Part shown: piece after piece, positions 47,101 to 57,559 of the stretch
Position numbering within the stretch: the stretch's first letter is position 1
Layout: each line of letters begins with the position of its first letter
NCBI GenBank assembly: GCA_016708875.1
Contig: JADJFA010000007.1
Coordinates: 184,327-248,326 of the forward strand
Direction of reading: 5' to 3'
DNA length: 64,000 nt
Source: Lewinellaceae bacterium
GTDB lineage: Bacteria > Bacteroidota > Bacteroidia > Chitinophagales > Saprospiraceae
The notes under the pieces: generated by a model
Databases searched by the model: none
What the model saw: only the letters and a program-made list of their open reading frames with translations
Told to the model about the DNA's origin: nothing
Position numbers and translations under genes: made by a program

Positions 47101-47315
47101 GGTTATGCACAGATAAATTTGTCTGTACTGAAGGCTATTGAGGCACAATTGAGCGTGATAAATTTGCTTGGGCGAAGTTGATTCAGCGCAGCCAAAGTTT
47201 ATCTGCCGGTGAAAACCAGTTTGAAATCAATCTGCAAAACCTGCCTGCAGGCACCCATCGTCCGCATGATGGCAGGCGAAATGCAGGTGCTGTGAAAGTT
47301 GTAAAGGATAAATAA
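44170..47315 (+). CDS. Thermolysin-like M4 metalloprotease, T9SS type A cargo, frameshifted
   Basis: Signal peptide MKQTLTALFFCLGSLQAFSQ, an FTP/PepSY propeptide (RLQQQYRGVPVFGAELIAHT, WKVEVFSNLTSHLFYFIDAQNGEVL) and then the catalytic domain. The zinc site is LDVTGHEMTHGVVQETAGL with third ligand in GALNESFADVFAVMID, and the active-site His is in DNGGVHANSGITNHAFYL. A beta-propeller-like C-terminal part (residues about 480-880) and a T9SS sorting domain (FSVSPNPTSGYAQINL) end it. Frames break at about 44557, 45020-45031, 47178 and again near 47290. The continuation LIQRSQSLSAGENQFEINL shows the intended end. It is a secreted peptidase, probably for extracellular protein degradation. Confidence 0.82.
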
Positions 47316-47336
47316 TCTTTTGTTCCAGTATTAGTA

Positions 47337-47380
47337 AAACAAATCGGGCGCGTCGGCAACGGCGCGCCCGATTTGTTTTT
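47337..47380. terminator. Terminator after the M4 protease gene
   Basis: AAACAAATCGGGCGCG, 10-nt loop, CGCGCCCGATTTGTTT with T run. The central 34 nt are identical to the groEL terminator 4.9 kb away. Confidence 0.8.
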
Positions 47381-47543
47381 GAGCACATGTGCACAAAAGT
47401 GATTGACTACCACAACATTGCCAAATGCCCGACAATGTCGGGAATAAATTTTACGCTACTCTTATTGGCTGCCCTACATTAGCCTGAGATTATTGAACAT
47501 CCTTTCATTCATCCACCATCCTTCACCCCAATTTTTCAGGTCT

Positions 47544-49988
47544 ATGCGCATCCAATCTTACAAGACAATTTTCCTGTTCCTGCTTTTTTCGTCGTCTCTT
47601 TTCGCCCAGGACTGCCCGCCACCCGGTTTTCCAGAGCCTGGAAATACCTGTCCAGAGGCGCCGATTCTTTGTCCCGATCTGGATGGATATTGCGCGACGA
47701 TCAATAATATCAATGTACCCCAGCTCTTCCCTTGTTGCAGTGGCGCCTGGATTCTAAACAACGATGAATGGTTTGCCTTTTTTGCTGGCACCACCACCAT
47801 TACCATTGAAATTGTACCGCAAAACTGCACAGTCGGTAACCAGATGGGTCTTCAAGGGGGCATTTATGACGCTTGCCCAATGAATGGAGGATGCAACGCG
47901 ATGGATGTACAATGTTCCTGCATCGAAGACCCCTTTATTCTTACTTCAGGTAGTTACGTGGTGGGTCAGGTGTATTGGATCGTGTTGGATGGGTGTAGTG
48001 GGAATGTTTGTGACTACACTATAAACGTTTTGGAAGGCTCTACGGTGGGTTTTGCACCGCCAAACCCAGGTGCTATAAGCGGCGCAAATGCAGTTTGCCA
48101 AGGCATAACAACTTCATATTCCATCGCATTGGTGAATGGGGCGACTACTTATAACTGGACGCTCACACCATCAGATGCCGGCACCTTAAGCGTTGACAGT
48201 GATAGCGTCACAGTGTCTTGGTCTGATACCTTTACTGGCGTTGCTACGCTCTGCGTGGCTACCTCAAACCAATGCTATTTGAGCGCCAACGAATCATGTT
48301 TTGATATAGCGGTATCGTCGGATGTAATCCGCCTGGAAAACATCTCCTTCTGCCCCGGCGAATCTGTTACCATCGCGGGCCAGGTGTACAACCAATCGGG
48401 AACAGTCATAGATACTCTTCCTTCCATCAGCGGTTGCGATACTATAGTGACCTATACGCTTACCTTGGAGCCGTACCAAACCCGTTCAGAAAGCATCTCG
48501 CTCTGTCCCGGCGAGTCTGTGAGCATTGACGGCCAGGTTTATACCCAGTCAGGAATCGTTGTTGACACGCTGCCTGCTTTATCAGGCTGTGCCGGGTGAA
48601 TCAGTCACGATCGGTGGTCGGGTATTCAATCAGGCAGGAATATTACTGCTGCCTTACCCAGCTCGACACTACGCAAAGCCTCTCCCTGCCCTACCCGTGC
48701 AGAAAATATCTCGTTTTGCCCCGGCGAATCAGTCACCATCGGAGGACAGGTTTACAACCAATCGGCAACGGCGATAGACACGATTGTTGCAACCATTGGT
48801 TGCGATACCATTGTAACCTACACTTTGACGCTTTTGCCGCAACCTACACGCGCTCAAACCATTGCGTTCTGCCCCGGTGAAACCATTGTATTGGGAGGAA
48901 CAAACTACACGCAGCCCGGAACCGTGGTACTTACGCTGCCTTCCTCTACAGCAGGTGCATGCGATACCATTATAACATACACCTTGCAATTCCTTACACC
49001 AGCGCCTTCAAGCGTCAGTATAAATTGCCCGGGCAGTATCACACTCACTGCTGGTAATAATGGTGCTGCAGTAAATTACATCGCTGCTACTGCTGCTTCC
49101 GACTGCCCTTGCCCTGGTATTTCGCTTGATTTGACGAGCGGTTTAGCCTCTGGCAGCATTTTCCCGTTGGGAGTTACCTCGGTTTGTTACACCGCAGCAG
49201 ACAGTTGCGGGCAGTCCGCTTCGTGTTGTTTCAACGTGACGGTAGAAGAAGACGACGACGAACCCTGCGACACGAAAGTAAATGGCTGCCTGAAATACGA
49301 ACTCCTGACCATTACAGAGGATGCGGACAAAAACCGCACGTATCGAATCCGAGTGACCAACAATTGCCCGAACAAATTGCTTTATACAGCCTTCCAGCTA
49401 CCCAATGGAATGGTGGCCATAGAACCGGCCAATTCTTCCATCTACACGGCTCCTTCTGGCAATACCTACCTGGTTCGCAACCCGAATTTCACTCCGCAGT
49501 ATTCGATACGGTATTCGTCTATTTCGGATAGCATCAACAATGGAGAATCGGACATTTTCGAGTACACCTTGCCTGCTCAAGCCAATGTGACGTTTATCCA
49601 TGTGGTTTCCCGCCTTGTCTATAATACTTACCTGGAGGCACACCTCAACACCTTCTACTGCCCTATTGGGGTCACGCCCACTGGCAACCGCCAAAAGGGA
49701 GAGCGTGACGAAGAGATAGATTTAACGATCCCTAAAAATTCAGGATCGTCAAATCTCAATAGACTCCTGCTTTTCCCCAATCCTGCGAGCCAGATCGTCC
49801 GGGTCGAAACCAGCGAGGAGGCTGGCGAACTCATTTTGCAAGACGCAACAGGGCGCGTTATCCTGCGAAAATCGGTAGAAAGTTCAAGCACCACATTTTC
49901 GGTTGAAGGATTTCCGCAGGGGCTGTATCAGGTTATTTTTGTGGGCCAAAAAACGATGCGGTATGGCTCGTTGGTGGTGCAGCGTTGA
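47544..49988 (+). CDS. CPGES-repeat secreted protein, T9SS type A cargo, frameshifted
   Basis: Starts MRIQSYKTIFLFLLFSSSLFAQ (signal peptide). A Cys-rich N-terminal domain (about residues 23-180, PNTCPEAPILCPDLDGYC type) and a PKD-like part (GANAVCQGITTSYSIALVNGATTYNWTL) lead to about five repeats of roughly 46 residues with FCPGESVTIGGQVYNQSG and GCDTIVTYTLTL. The third repeat (48597-48710) is degenerate and contains the frameshift or a small deletion. After a HYR-like part, an acidic run (VEEDDDEP) and a beta domain, the T9SS type A sorting signal ends it (LLLFPNPASQIVRVE ... FPQGLYQVIFV). It probably attaches to the cell surface; function unknown. Confidence 0.75.
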
Positions 49989-50127
49989 GATAAAGCAATC
50001 GGGGAAATTGATTCAAGCATAGCGCAGGCAATCCACCCCTTTTGTCCAATCCTTGCCAAAACGAGCTCCTGGGAAGCACCTAAGATTCGACAAGGCTCTC
50101 TACCTTGCGCAGCAATTAAAATATTTC

Positions 50128-50196
50128 AAACAACGCCAGAACGACACAACGTTAATCGACAAACAAACAAAACGTTGCGTCGTTGCGTGAAATTAT
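50128..50196. repeat. ACAACGCCAC-family hairpin, copy 3
   Basis: TTTCAAACAACGCCAGAACG with ACACAACG and the inverted arm AACGTTGCGTCGTTGCGTGAAA around a TTAATCGACAAACAAAC loop, between the CPGES gene and the next T9SS gene. More degenerate than copies 1 and 2. Confidence 0.6.
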
Positions 50197-50222
50197 CTCC
50201 ACTTTCCAAATTTTTATCAAGA

Positions 50223-50891
50223 ATGCGCGCAAGTTGCCTGTTTTCCTTTGGGTTTGTTTGGCGAGACAATGTATCTGCCCAAACATTTTTTGCCACCCCT
50301 GACGCCTTGCTCGTAAAGGAAGTTCAGTTCGAGCAAGCCAACGAGTGCTATATCTATTTTGATAATCCCAGCGGCGACAGCCTGCAACTACACTGGCGAC
50401 TGGTGGAATCCAACCTTCCGGAGGATTGGGACGCAGATTTGTGCGATTACGGACTTTGCTATATCGGTATTCCCTCCAATGGCCTGATGAGCACCGTGCA
50501 TGATACCATTCAACCCTACCTGAAACTGATCGTCCAGCCCGGCACTGTTCCCGGTGCGACCTGGATATGGTTCCGCGTATACGAAGAAGGCAATCCTGAC
50601 AATTTTGTAGACGTGTTTTATAGCCTGTATACGCCGGGGACGCTCAGTACTGACACGCAACAGGAATTTGCCGTGCAGGTTTACCCGAATCCGGCAAGCG
50701 ATCAACTGTTTCTGGATAACAAACAATCAACGCCGTTCGCTTCACGTATTACCAATACAAACGGCCAGATAATGTGGCAGGGGATGATTCCGGCATCGGG
50801 TAGAGAACAGATTAGGGTATTGGAGTGGCCAAATGGCTTGTATTTTTTGCAGACAGGAAATCGAACACAAAAGATTGTTGTAAACAAATGA
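50223..50891 (+). CDS. Small T9SS type A sorting-domain protein
   Basis: 222 aa from ATG 50223 (MRASCLFSFGFVWRDNVSAQ), chosen because the signal peptide starts there. A single beta-sandwich-like domain (residues about 25-145: LLVKEVQFEQANECYIYFDN, GATWIWFRVYEEGNPDNF) is followed by the sorting signal (FAVQVYPNPASDQLFLDN ... EWPNGLYFLQTG). It would be exported through T9SS and attached to the surface or released. The domain's binding role is unknown. Confidence 0.75.
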   Translation: MRASCLFSFGFVWRDNVSAQTFFATPDALLVKEVQFEQANECYIYFDNPSGDSLQLHWRLVESNLPEDWDADLCDYGLCYIGIPSNGLMSTVHDTIQPYLKLIVQPGTVPGATWIWFRVYEEGNPDNFVDVFYSLYTPGTLSTDTQQEFAVQVYPNPASDQLFLDNKQSTPFASRITNTNGQIMWQGMIPASGREQIRVLEWPNGLYFLQTGNRTQKIVVNK

Positions 50892-50904
50892 ACACATTTT
50901 ATAA

Positions 50905-50990
50905 AACACATAGGCAGTAGAACACTAGGGTTGAAATTAGCGGGTCGCAAAATCAAAACTATGTGCCCTATTGTGACTATGTGGTTCAAT
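50905..50990. repeat. ACATAGTCACAGTAGG-family inverted repeat, degenerate copy
   Basis: AAAACACATAGGCAGTAGAAC on the left and CTATGTGCCCTATTGTGACT on the right. It is the same pair of words as the perfect copy at 16776-16846 but with several mismatches. Confidence 0.55.
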
Positions 50991-51051
50991 AAATAGTGCG
51001 GGGTCGAAACCGGTAAAAAAGAACATCATTTTATAAGTACTAATACATTCA

Positions 51052-54000
51052 ATGAAAAATTTCGTCTTTCTTCTTCTTCTTTGCTGTTTTTGCGTTGGCA
51101 CAGCCTTTGGCCAAACCCGCATTACAGTATTATCCAAATCAGCCACAGAAACCACGCTCAGTCTGAGCATCACTGACATTGCTAAAACCCTGGTAACCAC
51201 CCCTCAAGGCGAGGCTTTTGTCGTTGGGTTTCAAGAAGGGACTCCTTTGCTTGAAGCAGGCGCGCCCGATTTGAGCAAGTTCGCTGCCTCACTACTGATT
51301 CCCAATACCGGGAACATGGCCGTGGAAGTCATTGCCTCTGATTTTCGTGACATCCCAAACATTGCGGTAGCGCCTTCGAAGGGCAACCTTTTGCGCAAGG
51401 TGGACCCTGCCACCGTGCCGTTTTCCTACGGCACACAGTACGAACACGATGCTTTTTTCCCGGGGCGACTGGCTGATTTGCAACAGCCGTTTGTTATGAG
51501 AGATTTGCGCGGACAAGCACTTTGGATTTACCCGGTGCAATACAATCCGATCACCAAAATGCTGCGGGTGTATTCCAATATTACCCTCCGTGTATACAAT
51601 GCGGGTGGACAAGGGGAAAATGAGCGCAGTCCCAACAGGGAGCGTGGCATCAGCCGCCCTTTCAAGCAATTGTACCAAAAGTTGTTCCTCAACTACGACG
51701 AGTCCTTTTTGTCAGAAACCCGTAACGGGGAATCACCTGAACAAATGCTGGTGATTGCCAAAGATGAGTTCATACCTCAATTGGAATCTTTTGTGGCCTG
51801 GAAACGCCAGATGGGTATCCATACTACTATAGTCCCGGCATCGGAAGTAGGCGGAACCCCAGCTTCGATGTACGATTTCGTAAAGAATTACTACTCAGAG
51901 CATAACATCACGTACCTCCTGTTGGTCGGCGACGAATACGCGCTGACCCCTATGGTTCGCCCAGGCAGCAATTACTCCTGCGACAATTGCCTGGGTTATA
52001 TGGAAGGCGAGGACCACTACCCGGAAGTTTTTGTGGGCCGTTTCCATGCAGCCAATGCGGCGGAGCTCGATATCATGATGAACCGCAACCTGGATTATGA
52101 AAAAACACCTCTGGCAGATACTTTGAACAACTGGTGCGCCACTGGCATGGCATCTACCTCCGACCAGGGCCAAGGAATTGGCGACGACAACCAAGCCGAC
52201 TACGAGCAGGGCAACGAGTGGAAAGCCAAGCACCTGGCCGACGGCTTTGAAAAGTACTGGGAATTCTATGATGGCAATCAGTCTGCCATTTCCCCGACCC
52301 CGGGCGACGAAACAGCGGATAAACCAGACAGTCCGGTGAATACCCAATTGGTAAACGTGATGAATTCCCGGGGAATTAGCATTTACAATTACACCGGACA
52401 TGGATGGGAACAAGGACTTTCAAGCGGCAACTTTAATACCAGTGCTGTTGCAACACTACGCAACCAGCATCGCTATCCAATTGTGGTCGCGGTAGCCTGT
52501 TGTGCAGGCAATTTTACCAACAATGGCGGCGGCGACTGTCTCGGTGAGGCCATGCAACGCGCTGGAAATCAAGCCACAGGAGAAGCCTGGGGCGGTATTG
52601 CCGGGTTTTACTCCAGCGATTTCCAAAGTTGGGCGCCTCCTATGGAAGGGCAGGACGGAATGAACCAATACCTGGTAGATGCCGATGGCATTACCCTGGA
52701 TCCAAACATCGGATCCATGGCAACTTATGGCAACGCACTTATGATTGCAGCTTATGGTCAGGGCGGCATTGATATGGCCGATACCTGGAACCCTTTCTGC
52801 GACCCTACCACCGTGCCGCGCACTGCTTTGCCATTGTCGCTTTTAACCACGCACCAAAGCAGCCTTATTATTGGGACCAGTTCCTGGAAGTTGCTTGTGA
52901 TGTAGAGGAGCAATGGTGAGCCTTTATTGCGAGGACAAACCCTGGCGGTTGGCACTGTGACAGGAGGCATTGCTTTGTTGCAATTCCCGTCCCTGGACAA
53001 TGTTGGTGACGTGACCGTAACGGCCACCCATTTCAATCGTATCCCTTATCAAGGTGTCATAGTGGTCAGCCCGGCAGCGGGTGCTTTTGTAATCAATCAG
53101 GCGGTGTTGTTGGACGATGCCGCTGGTAACAACAACCAAAAAGCAGATTATGGCGAGGCCATTGCCCTTAACCTGACGTTGAACAACCTTGGCGACCAAA
53201 TCGCCAACGCTACCAGTGCCACCCTCGAAACCAGTGATTTGAATGTAAACATTACCGACAACACGGAGATTTTTGGCGACATCAGTGCTGGCACTTTGGT
53301 AGAAAAACTGGCAGCATTTGCATTTACGGTCAATGACGATGTGGCCGATGGTCATAACGTGGTGTTTACCCTGAAAATCGAGTTCAATAGTGGTCAAAAT
53401 TATGAGTCCAACCTGACGGTTAAACTGAATGCGCCAGCCTTAGACCTCGGTGCTTTCCTGATGCAGGACACGCAAGGGGGCGACGGAGACAATCGCCTGG
53501 AATCTGGCGAAGTGGCGCTGATCACCATTAAAAACCTCAATGTGGGCAACAGCCAAAGTCCGGATGCGATCGGTCAATTAAGCACTGATTCTCCTTGGCT
53601 GAGCATCGGCCCTGCCGTTTCCCTGGGACAATTGGATCCGCTCACAGGCACAGCCGATGCGGTGTTTGAGGTGACGGTTTCCAATGATGCACCACAGGCC
53701 GTATCGGCCAATTTTAATTACGTGGTGAATGCCGGAAATTATGCTGCCCAAGCCGATTTCGGGCCTTACACAATCAATGCAATCCTCGAGACTTTTGAAA
53801 CGGAGGATTACACCAGTTACCCTTGGGATTTAGGTGGCAACAAGCCTGGTTTATCACCCCGAGTTCTGCTTATACCGGCGCTTATTCTTCGCGTTCGGGT
53901 GTCATAACCCACAACCAGCAATCCATAATGGATCTTACGCTCAACTTTACGGCGGATGGCAACATCACGTTCGCGCGCAGGGTGGGCAGTGAGGAGGATT

Positions 54001-54482
54001 ACGATTTCTTGCGTTTCCTGATTGACGATGTTGAAATGGAAAGATGGAGCGGTGTGGTGCCTTGGGCAGAAGTAAGTTATCCGCTCACTGCCGGAATTCA
54101 CAAACTTTCCTGGATTTATGTAAAAGACGGGGTCGCAAGTGCCAACTCCGACCGTGCCTGGGTGGATGATATTTCACTGCCCCCGCATGAGGTGATCGTG
54201 TCAAGTTACAGCCCAAATCAGGCTGCCTTTGAGGTAAGTGTGGCGCCCAACCCAACGTCGGGTAAAACCTGGCTGGAAGTGACCATGCCGACCGCAGAAA
54301 ATATTGAAGTTGTGGTGTTCAACTATCTCGGGCATAAAGTGCTGCAAAACCAGTCCTTAGATCAACGGACGAATGGCAATTATTTGCTGGAACTTGATTT
54401 GCTTGACCTGGCATCGGGACTATACCTTGTGCAAGTACGCGGAGAAAGTGGCACCCAAGTGCTGAAGTTGGTGAAGGAATAG
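51052..54482 (+). CDS. Gingipain-like C25 cysteine peptidase, T9SS type A cargo, frameshifted
   Basis: Signal peptide MKNFVFLLLLCCFCVGTAFG, a propeptide to about residue 200 and the C25 catalytic domain: PEQMLVIAKDEFIPQLESFVAWKRQMG, ITYLLLVGDEYALTP, catalytic His in ISIYNYTGHGWEQGL and catalytic Cys in YPIVVAVACCAGNFTNNGG. Then come Ig-like domains (DVTVTATHFNRIPYQG), a CARDB-like part and a jelly-roll, ending in the T9SS type A signal (FEVSVAPNPTSGKTWLEV ... ASGLYLVQVRG). The frame shifts at about 52878, 52904 and 52938, then at 53842-53847. The Ig domains and the C-terminal signal lie in the other frames. C25 enzymes are surface or secreted cysteine endopeptidases; specificity (Arg/Lys) cannot be read here. 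Confidence 0.85.
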
Positions 54483-54676
54483 GATTGGAGGAATGGTTGA
54501 TTTTTATTGCCTTCAAAAAACATGGGATCATCGAATCAGGAGCCAATGGGTCTCTGAATTCGGATGACTCTTTTTTTTCTGGGCAAAGCCCTTTGTGGAG
54601 CACAGGAAATCTTCAGATAGTATTTATCTGATATAAAAAGGAAAAAACTACATTTTCATGTATCGCCCTCCGCCTT

Positions 54677-54684
54677 TACATTTG
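54677..54684 (+). promoter_or_regulatory. -7 box upstream of the 54749 gene
   Basis: TACATTTG, exact TAnnTTTG, 65 nt before the ATG at 54749. The rest of the 266-nt gap shows no gene. Confidence 0.45.
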
Positions 54685-54748
54685 CTTCATAGTTACTTTG
54701 TTTTTAATCCAGGCTTAATCTGAAAATGCTTGACAACTACAAGCGCTC

Positions 54749-56295
54749 ATGGAAGACCTAATTATCCTAGTACAATTTTTTCAAGGCACAAAGTTCAAGT
54801 CAGGTAGTCTCCTTGATGTTTTACTGGAACCAGAGACACAAATGCGTCAGCTGTTTAATGTCCTGCAATCTGGACAGGTAAAAACAGACGAAGATGCACT
54901 GCGAGAACTCCCCTCCTTTAATGGATCCTCTTCCAGCCTATCCACTGTAAAAAGCAAATTGAAAGATCGTCTCAACGACGCGCTCTTGCTTGTTGAATTT
55001 AATGACACAGAAACCAATTCCCGGCAGAAGGCCTATCTTGAATGTATAAAGAAGTGGGCGGCCATCACTGTTTTACTATCCAGAAATTACCGTGAACTCG
55101 GCTTGCAAAGGCTGGAGCAGCTCCTGCGGTATACCCGACGCTTTGAGTTTACGGACATGACCATTGAGATTTTGTACATGCTTCGCCTACAGTCAGGCTT
55201 GATATATGGCAGGGAGCAACAGTACCATGAATATGACGCCCTTTTGCGGCGATATCAGGCATTACGGGTTAAAGAAGATTTGGCAGAGACACTTTACGCC
55301 AACCTGATGATAGACTACGTCAACAGCAAGTCTGAAAAAGGGAAATTGCGGAAAAGGCAGCAACGTACTTCGAGGAAATAGCGCCACACCTGGATACTTT
55401 TGATTCTTTTAGACTGCACCTTTTTGGTCGTTTGTTGCAAATTGCCATTTACGACAACCAAAACGATCACCAAAAGGTGGTTGGCTTGTGTGAAAGTGCT
55501 ATTGATTTTTTTGACAAAAAGAATTATAAAAGTTTTAGTGCCCTTCAGGTATTCTACTACTCGCAGCTTGTAGGGCACCTCAACTTGCGCCAGTTTGATC
55601 GCTGCCGGGCAGTCACCTTAAAACATCGAATTCTATTTCAGACCGGTAGTTACAACTGGTATAAGTGGGAGGAACTTCATTTCCTGGCCGAATTTAATGC
55701 AGGCGAATACGAAGCCGCCCTGGCTATCTGGTTGTACGCAACAGACCGGGTTGAATTCGCCGATCTGCCCCCTGCAATTGGTGAGTCCTGGAAAATTTTC
55801 GAGGCTTATCTCCTCTTTTTGATGCGTTGCAAACGACTCAAAGAAAGAAAGGATGGCAAAAGATTCCGTATTGCGAAAATCTGGAACGAAATACATTTTT
55901 CCAATCGAGATAAAAGCGGCATGAACATTCCGATCTTGATTATTCAGTTCCTGCTGGCATTGGCCGATAAAGAATACGGACAATGCATTGACCGGGAGGA
56001 GAGCCTTGCCAAGTACCGGACCCGCTATCTAAAGCCCGACAACGCCGCCAGGAGTCATTATTTTTTCAAAATGCTGGAACTCATTCCTAAGTGCGACTTC
56101 AACGCCTCAATCGTCAAAACCAATGCTGCTCCGCTGCTTGAGCACCTTATGAAGAGCTCGCAAAAGACAGCAAATCAAAATTTTGAGGTGGAAGTCATTC
56201 CCTACGAAACCCTCTGGGAAATCGTACTGTCAATTCTTAAGCCAGCCGAAACTAGCACTGTGCAGCCAATGCGAATGGTTAGACAAGCGGTTTAG
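54749..56295 (+). CDS. Helical-repeat protein of unknown function, one frameshift
   Basis: About 515 aa. The N-terminus MEDLIILVQFFQGTKFKSGSLLDVLL is followed by LPSFNGSSSSLSTVKSKLKDRLNDALLL, then all-helical TPR-like repeats. One base is missing near 55341 (GAAAAAGGGAAATTG): with an extra G the frame continues GEIAEKAATYFEEIAPHL into LQIAIYDNQNDHQKVVGLCE. It has no signal peptide. Its layout resembles the 2694-4144 protein (short N-terminal module with a helical array) without clear sequence identity. It lies directly upstream of the giant modular gene region, as I recall for related genomes, but the link is not proven. Confidence 0.6.
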
Positions 56296-56379
56296 TCCAG
56301 AAAAAAACGCGTTGAACTGTCTCCACCTGTTTGAGTGGGTTGCCATGATCTTTGGACGATCAAATTAAATTTCAATTTT

Positions 56380-56795
56380 ATGTCACATCTTGATTCTAAC
56401 AGCCCGCAATATCGCGGACAAAGCAAAACTATGCGTCCTCAGCACCTGCTTAGAGTTTGTGTTGAGGTTATTTTTGGAACGCCAGGGAAAATTGCCAGGG
56501 GGCTGGCATTTGTCGGCTTCTACCAGTTGAACCTGTTCGTGTGCGCTGGAAGTGCCCCAGTACCCGGGCGTGGCTATGCACTAACCTGGATGGGTCTATA
56601 AGCCTATGCTTTGACCGTCGTACGCTGTTACGAGATGATTGCGAGCACTATTTTGTGGATGGCGTATTTCATATTGAAGAGGCCTATCCCCTTCCAAAGG
56701 CCATAATTTCTCTGTTAAACAGGGGGGATTTTACAATGGATTCTGGACAATATTCCGTAGAAGTGTCTGACTATTCTTATTTTGTGAATTTTTAA
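56380..56795 (+). pseudogene. Possible small protein, frameshifted remnant
   Basis: Two short frames join at about 56520: the first from ATG 56380 (MSHLDSNSPQYRGQSKTM), the second reading LLPVEPVRVRWKCPSTRAWL, then GVFHIEEAYPLPKAIISLL and a protein-like end (FTMDSGQYSVEVSDYSYFVNF) to TAA 56793-56795. The end resembles small Bacteroidota proteins with an I--G-Y-V--T/S-YS--F tail. Low certainty; it may be non-coding. Confidence 0.3.
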
Positions 56796-57559
56796 AATAT
56801 TGATAATCAATAACTTATTATCAAGTCAATCGAATTTGCTTTCTAAACGCCCCAACTTTTCCTCGAAAAAAACGCTGACAACTGTCCACATGCCTACGGA
56901 CTCTACACCGCTACATTTGACTTGAGAATTTTATCCTTTTAATCAAACATCTTCCACCACTCATGAAATTTTTAGTTACGCTTTCATTCAATCCACCTTC
57001 AGGTTACTTCGCGTTCCATTTTAACGATTTTAATCCTAGGACAAATGACAATCAAATCATCGTCATTGATGTGACAGGCAAATAGAGAAAAAGTTCTTTT
57101 TCTCTAGCCACTCCACTGCAAAAAGAGCAGCTTCCTACCGTAATCCTGCATGAAACCTTGCTCCGGTCAAAGATGACCGGAGCAGGTTTGTGCTACCCTC
57201 TTATTCCCTGGCCGTAACATTTGTAATTCAAATAACCTGAGCTGGTTTACAGGCTTGTAATCAGGGATTTTAATCAACCTTCTTATGAAAAGTTTATCCA
57301 CAACTATCAAGTTGAGGCGGGCCGTTTTTTGCCAAAAACTAAATGCTGCCCAATACAGAAAAAAAATAAAAAATAACTGCGAGAGAACTGCAGGCGCACT
57401 GTGTGCTCGCAGTGACGCTTTTCTTTTTACTTCCTACCGTAGCCCTGACTGGTAGCCGATACGCGGCGCCAGTTAAGGGCTTTTTTATGTCCCTGTAAAT
57501 CAGGGACAAACCAACTCGATTCATCCTTACTTCTTTTAATTGTTGAATAACGATCTCCT
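56796..57559 (+). other. Structured non-coding leader of the giant modular gene
   Basis: 764 nt without a solid gene. A 40-codon frame at 56963-57085 (MKFLVTLSFNPPSGYFAFHF) and a 56-codon basic frame at 57285-57455 are possible leader peptides but may be chance. Hairpins: AGAGAAAAAGTTCTTTTTCTCT (57084-57105); TGCTCCGGTCA-AAGA-TGACCGGAGCA (57158-57183); AGCCCTGACTGG...CCAGTTAAGGGCT followed by TTTTTT (about 57441-57487, terminator-like); and GTCCCTGTAAATCAGGGAC (about 57490-57508). The word CTTCCTACCGTA-CCTG occurs before the second and third hairpins. This looks like tandem structured elements that could attenuate the downstream gene. No known riboswitch class is recognised. Confidence 0.45.

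Noticed and set aside
56796..57559. Known riboswitch class
   Set aside because: Hairpins are present, but none of the conserved cores I know (c-di-GMP, TPP, cobalamin, SAM, preQ1, THF) can be recognised.
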